From Symbiodinium natans (Eukaryota > Sar > Dinophyceae > Suessiales > Symbiodiniaceae), in the NCBI GenBank assembly GCA_905221605.1, contig CAJNDS010002474.1, forward strand, positions 272,501-336,500: a DNA stretch of 64,000 nt, written 5' to 3'. Position numbers and translations under genes: made by a program. Of the stretch, positions 63,052 to 64,000 are shown piece by piece; the stretch's first letter is position 1, and each line of letters begins with the position of its first letter. The notes under the pieces were generated by a model. It saw only the letters and a list, made by a program, of their open reading frames with translations. It was not told the origin of the DNA and did not search any database.

Positions 63052-63375
63052 ATGAATGCCACCACTTTTCATGCCTCGAACGTTAAATTGACACTCCATC
63101 CCTGGTTAGACCCTCGAATGCACTTTTACACGTTTAAATATACATTTAAATGCCAGGAATCAGGACGTGTGTTTTTGTTTTTTCGGCTAGACGGCTCGGA
63201 ATTGGCCACCTGCGCTCTGCCGCGTCAGATCTTCCAAAAAGCGCAGACATGTTACAAAGCTGCGCCGGAATGGGATGTCCCCATTTGGCTTTTTGAATTC
63301 GGACGGCTGTTGCGGGCATCGCTCACAGGCCCATTGAACCTGTACGCCAGCAAGTGCGTGTGTCATTACTGCTAG
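63052..63375 (+). CDS. Coding-like exon, unknown protein
   Basis: Open frame to TAG at 63375; the part from about 63185 is the more convincing (LDGSELATCALPRQIFQKAQ, CYKAAPEWDVPIWLFEFGRL). CAG at 63225-63227 is a possible acceptor. No motif recognised. Confidence 0.33.
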   Translation: MNATTFHASNVKLTLHPWLDPRMHFYTFKYTFKCQESGRVFLFFRLDGSELATCALPRQIFQKAQTCYKAAPEWDVPIWLFEFGRLLRASLTGPLNLYASKCVCHYC

Positions 63376-63544
63376 ACGGCGCCAAAGCTCAGGAATTGGC
63401 CGGCTTGACATTGCTTGTTTTGCAACATGGTTGGCCGGTGTGTTGGTACTGCTCGTCTCTCTACAACTGCCCTGCTGCAGCTAAGACTGGTACTCATGCA
63501 ACTCCTGTAGTCTAGTCCGAGCCTGACATAAGTTTCATTCCAGT

Positions 63545-63691
63545 TTGGATACTTGGACAGGTGCCGTCAACAGCATTTTGTCAGCCTTTGTGGACGCCGT
63601 GCTGGACTCAACGTTGGCTTCGTACATGAAAGGGCCGCCTGCGTTTCGGATAGGCTGTTTGCAGCATGTGCAAGGACAGCGAATCAGATGA
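63545..63691 (+). CDS. Coding-like exon, unknown protein
   Basis: After CATTCCAG the frame reads LDTWTGAVNSILSAFVDAVL and DSTLASYMKGPPAFRIG, well mixed, to TGA at 63691. Another plus-strand frame (63553-63768) overlaps and is Arg/Cys-rich. Probably part of the 62-64 kb gene if that gene is real. The remainder of the window to 64000 shows nothing firm. Confidence 0.33.
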   Translation: MDTWTGAVNSILSAFVDAVLDSTLASYMKGPPAFRIGCLQHVQGQRIR

Positions 63692-64000
63692 AGCTGATGG
63701 AGTGGAAAAGAATGCTCTCCGGCGTGCCGCTCGTCCGCAAGGCCCTTGTTCGACCCGCTTCTGAATAGCTTTGCCTTTCAGGATTCTTCAACGTCTGAGC
63801 CAGCAACTTCGGGTACCCATGCTGGCAGTTCACGCAACTAGCCCTTGTGCCAAGCCTTCACAAGCATTTGCGCTTGCGGAACTGTGCAGCCAGAGTAGGA
63901 TTGAAGATGCTTGAGGTGTTTGCAATTTGTAATGAGTTATGTGCATGCTGCATCCAGTGGATGCTGTCCCCAAAGATTTGGCAGCAGCAGAGCTGCTTGA

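Overview
The window looks like nuclear DNA of a dinoflagellate, most likely a symbiodiniacean or close relative; this is inferred, not proven. The reasons are the low and scattered coding signal, coding pieces bounded by AG acceptors and unusual donors, many plant-type (TTTAGGG)n/(CCCTAAA)n tracts inside the sequence, many microsatellites and minisatellites, long G and C homopolymers, and no prokaryotic operon structure, rRNA or tRNA. Most long open frames lie inside simple repeats and are not genes.

The two best genes are a helical-repeat (TPR-like) protein at 35475-36993, with at least two exons and a probable GA-AG intron, and a C3HC4 RING-finger protein at 51977-52399 with a broken partial copy at 53121-53300. 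Other coding-like exons have no recognised family: minus-strand pieces at 5.7-6.1, 10.9-12.6, 25.2-25.6, 44.1-44.4 and 53.6-53.9 kb, and plus-strand pieces at 15.2-15.8 (lysine-rich, broken), 22.9-24.9, 32.6-34.7, 37.8-38.8, 40.2-41.1, 42.3-42.6, 45.0-45.6, 50.1-51.9 and 62.2-63.7 kb. They rest on open frame, plausible residue mix and splice context only.

Layout: 0-9 kb holds AAG arrays embedded in a dispersed repeat and a telomere-like block with a 60-70 bp satellite. 9.5-10.6 kb is AT-rich. 12.7-14.3 kb is a 67-bp satellite open in every plus-strand frame. 17.9-18.9 kb is a hairpin-rich segment between inverted GGTAACATTT motifs. 19.6-21.3 kb has two near-identical 287-bp direct repeats around outward-facing telomere-like blocks. 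29.6-31.8 kb has long G and C tracts. 33-37 kb is the most gene-like part. 41.4-41.8 kb is a large TG/TGTC microsatellite. 45.7-47.6 kb is a 220-bp unit repeated nine times that may be a duplicated exon. 47.8-49.1 kb contains degenerate repeats and a MITE-like insertion. 53-61.4 kb resembles a subtelomere: telomere-like blocks, a gene fragment abutting one, a 1.26-kb element with perfect 41-bp inverted ends, and two large GC-rich satellites.

The most interesting candidates are the nine-fold 220-bp array with a possible symmetric exon, the 41-bp-TIR element carrying five copies of a 35-bp hairpin, the telomere-associated satellite found at two loci in opposite orientation, and the MITE-like insertion inside a minisatellite. 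No genes are seen acting together as a pathway.
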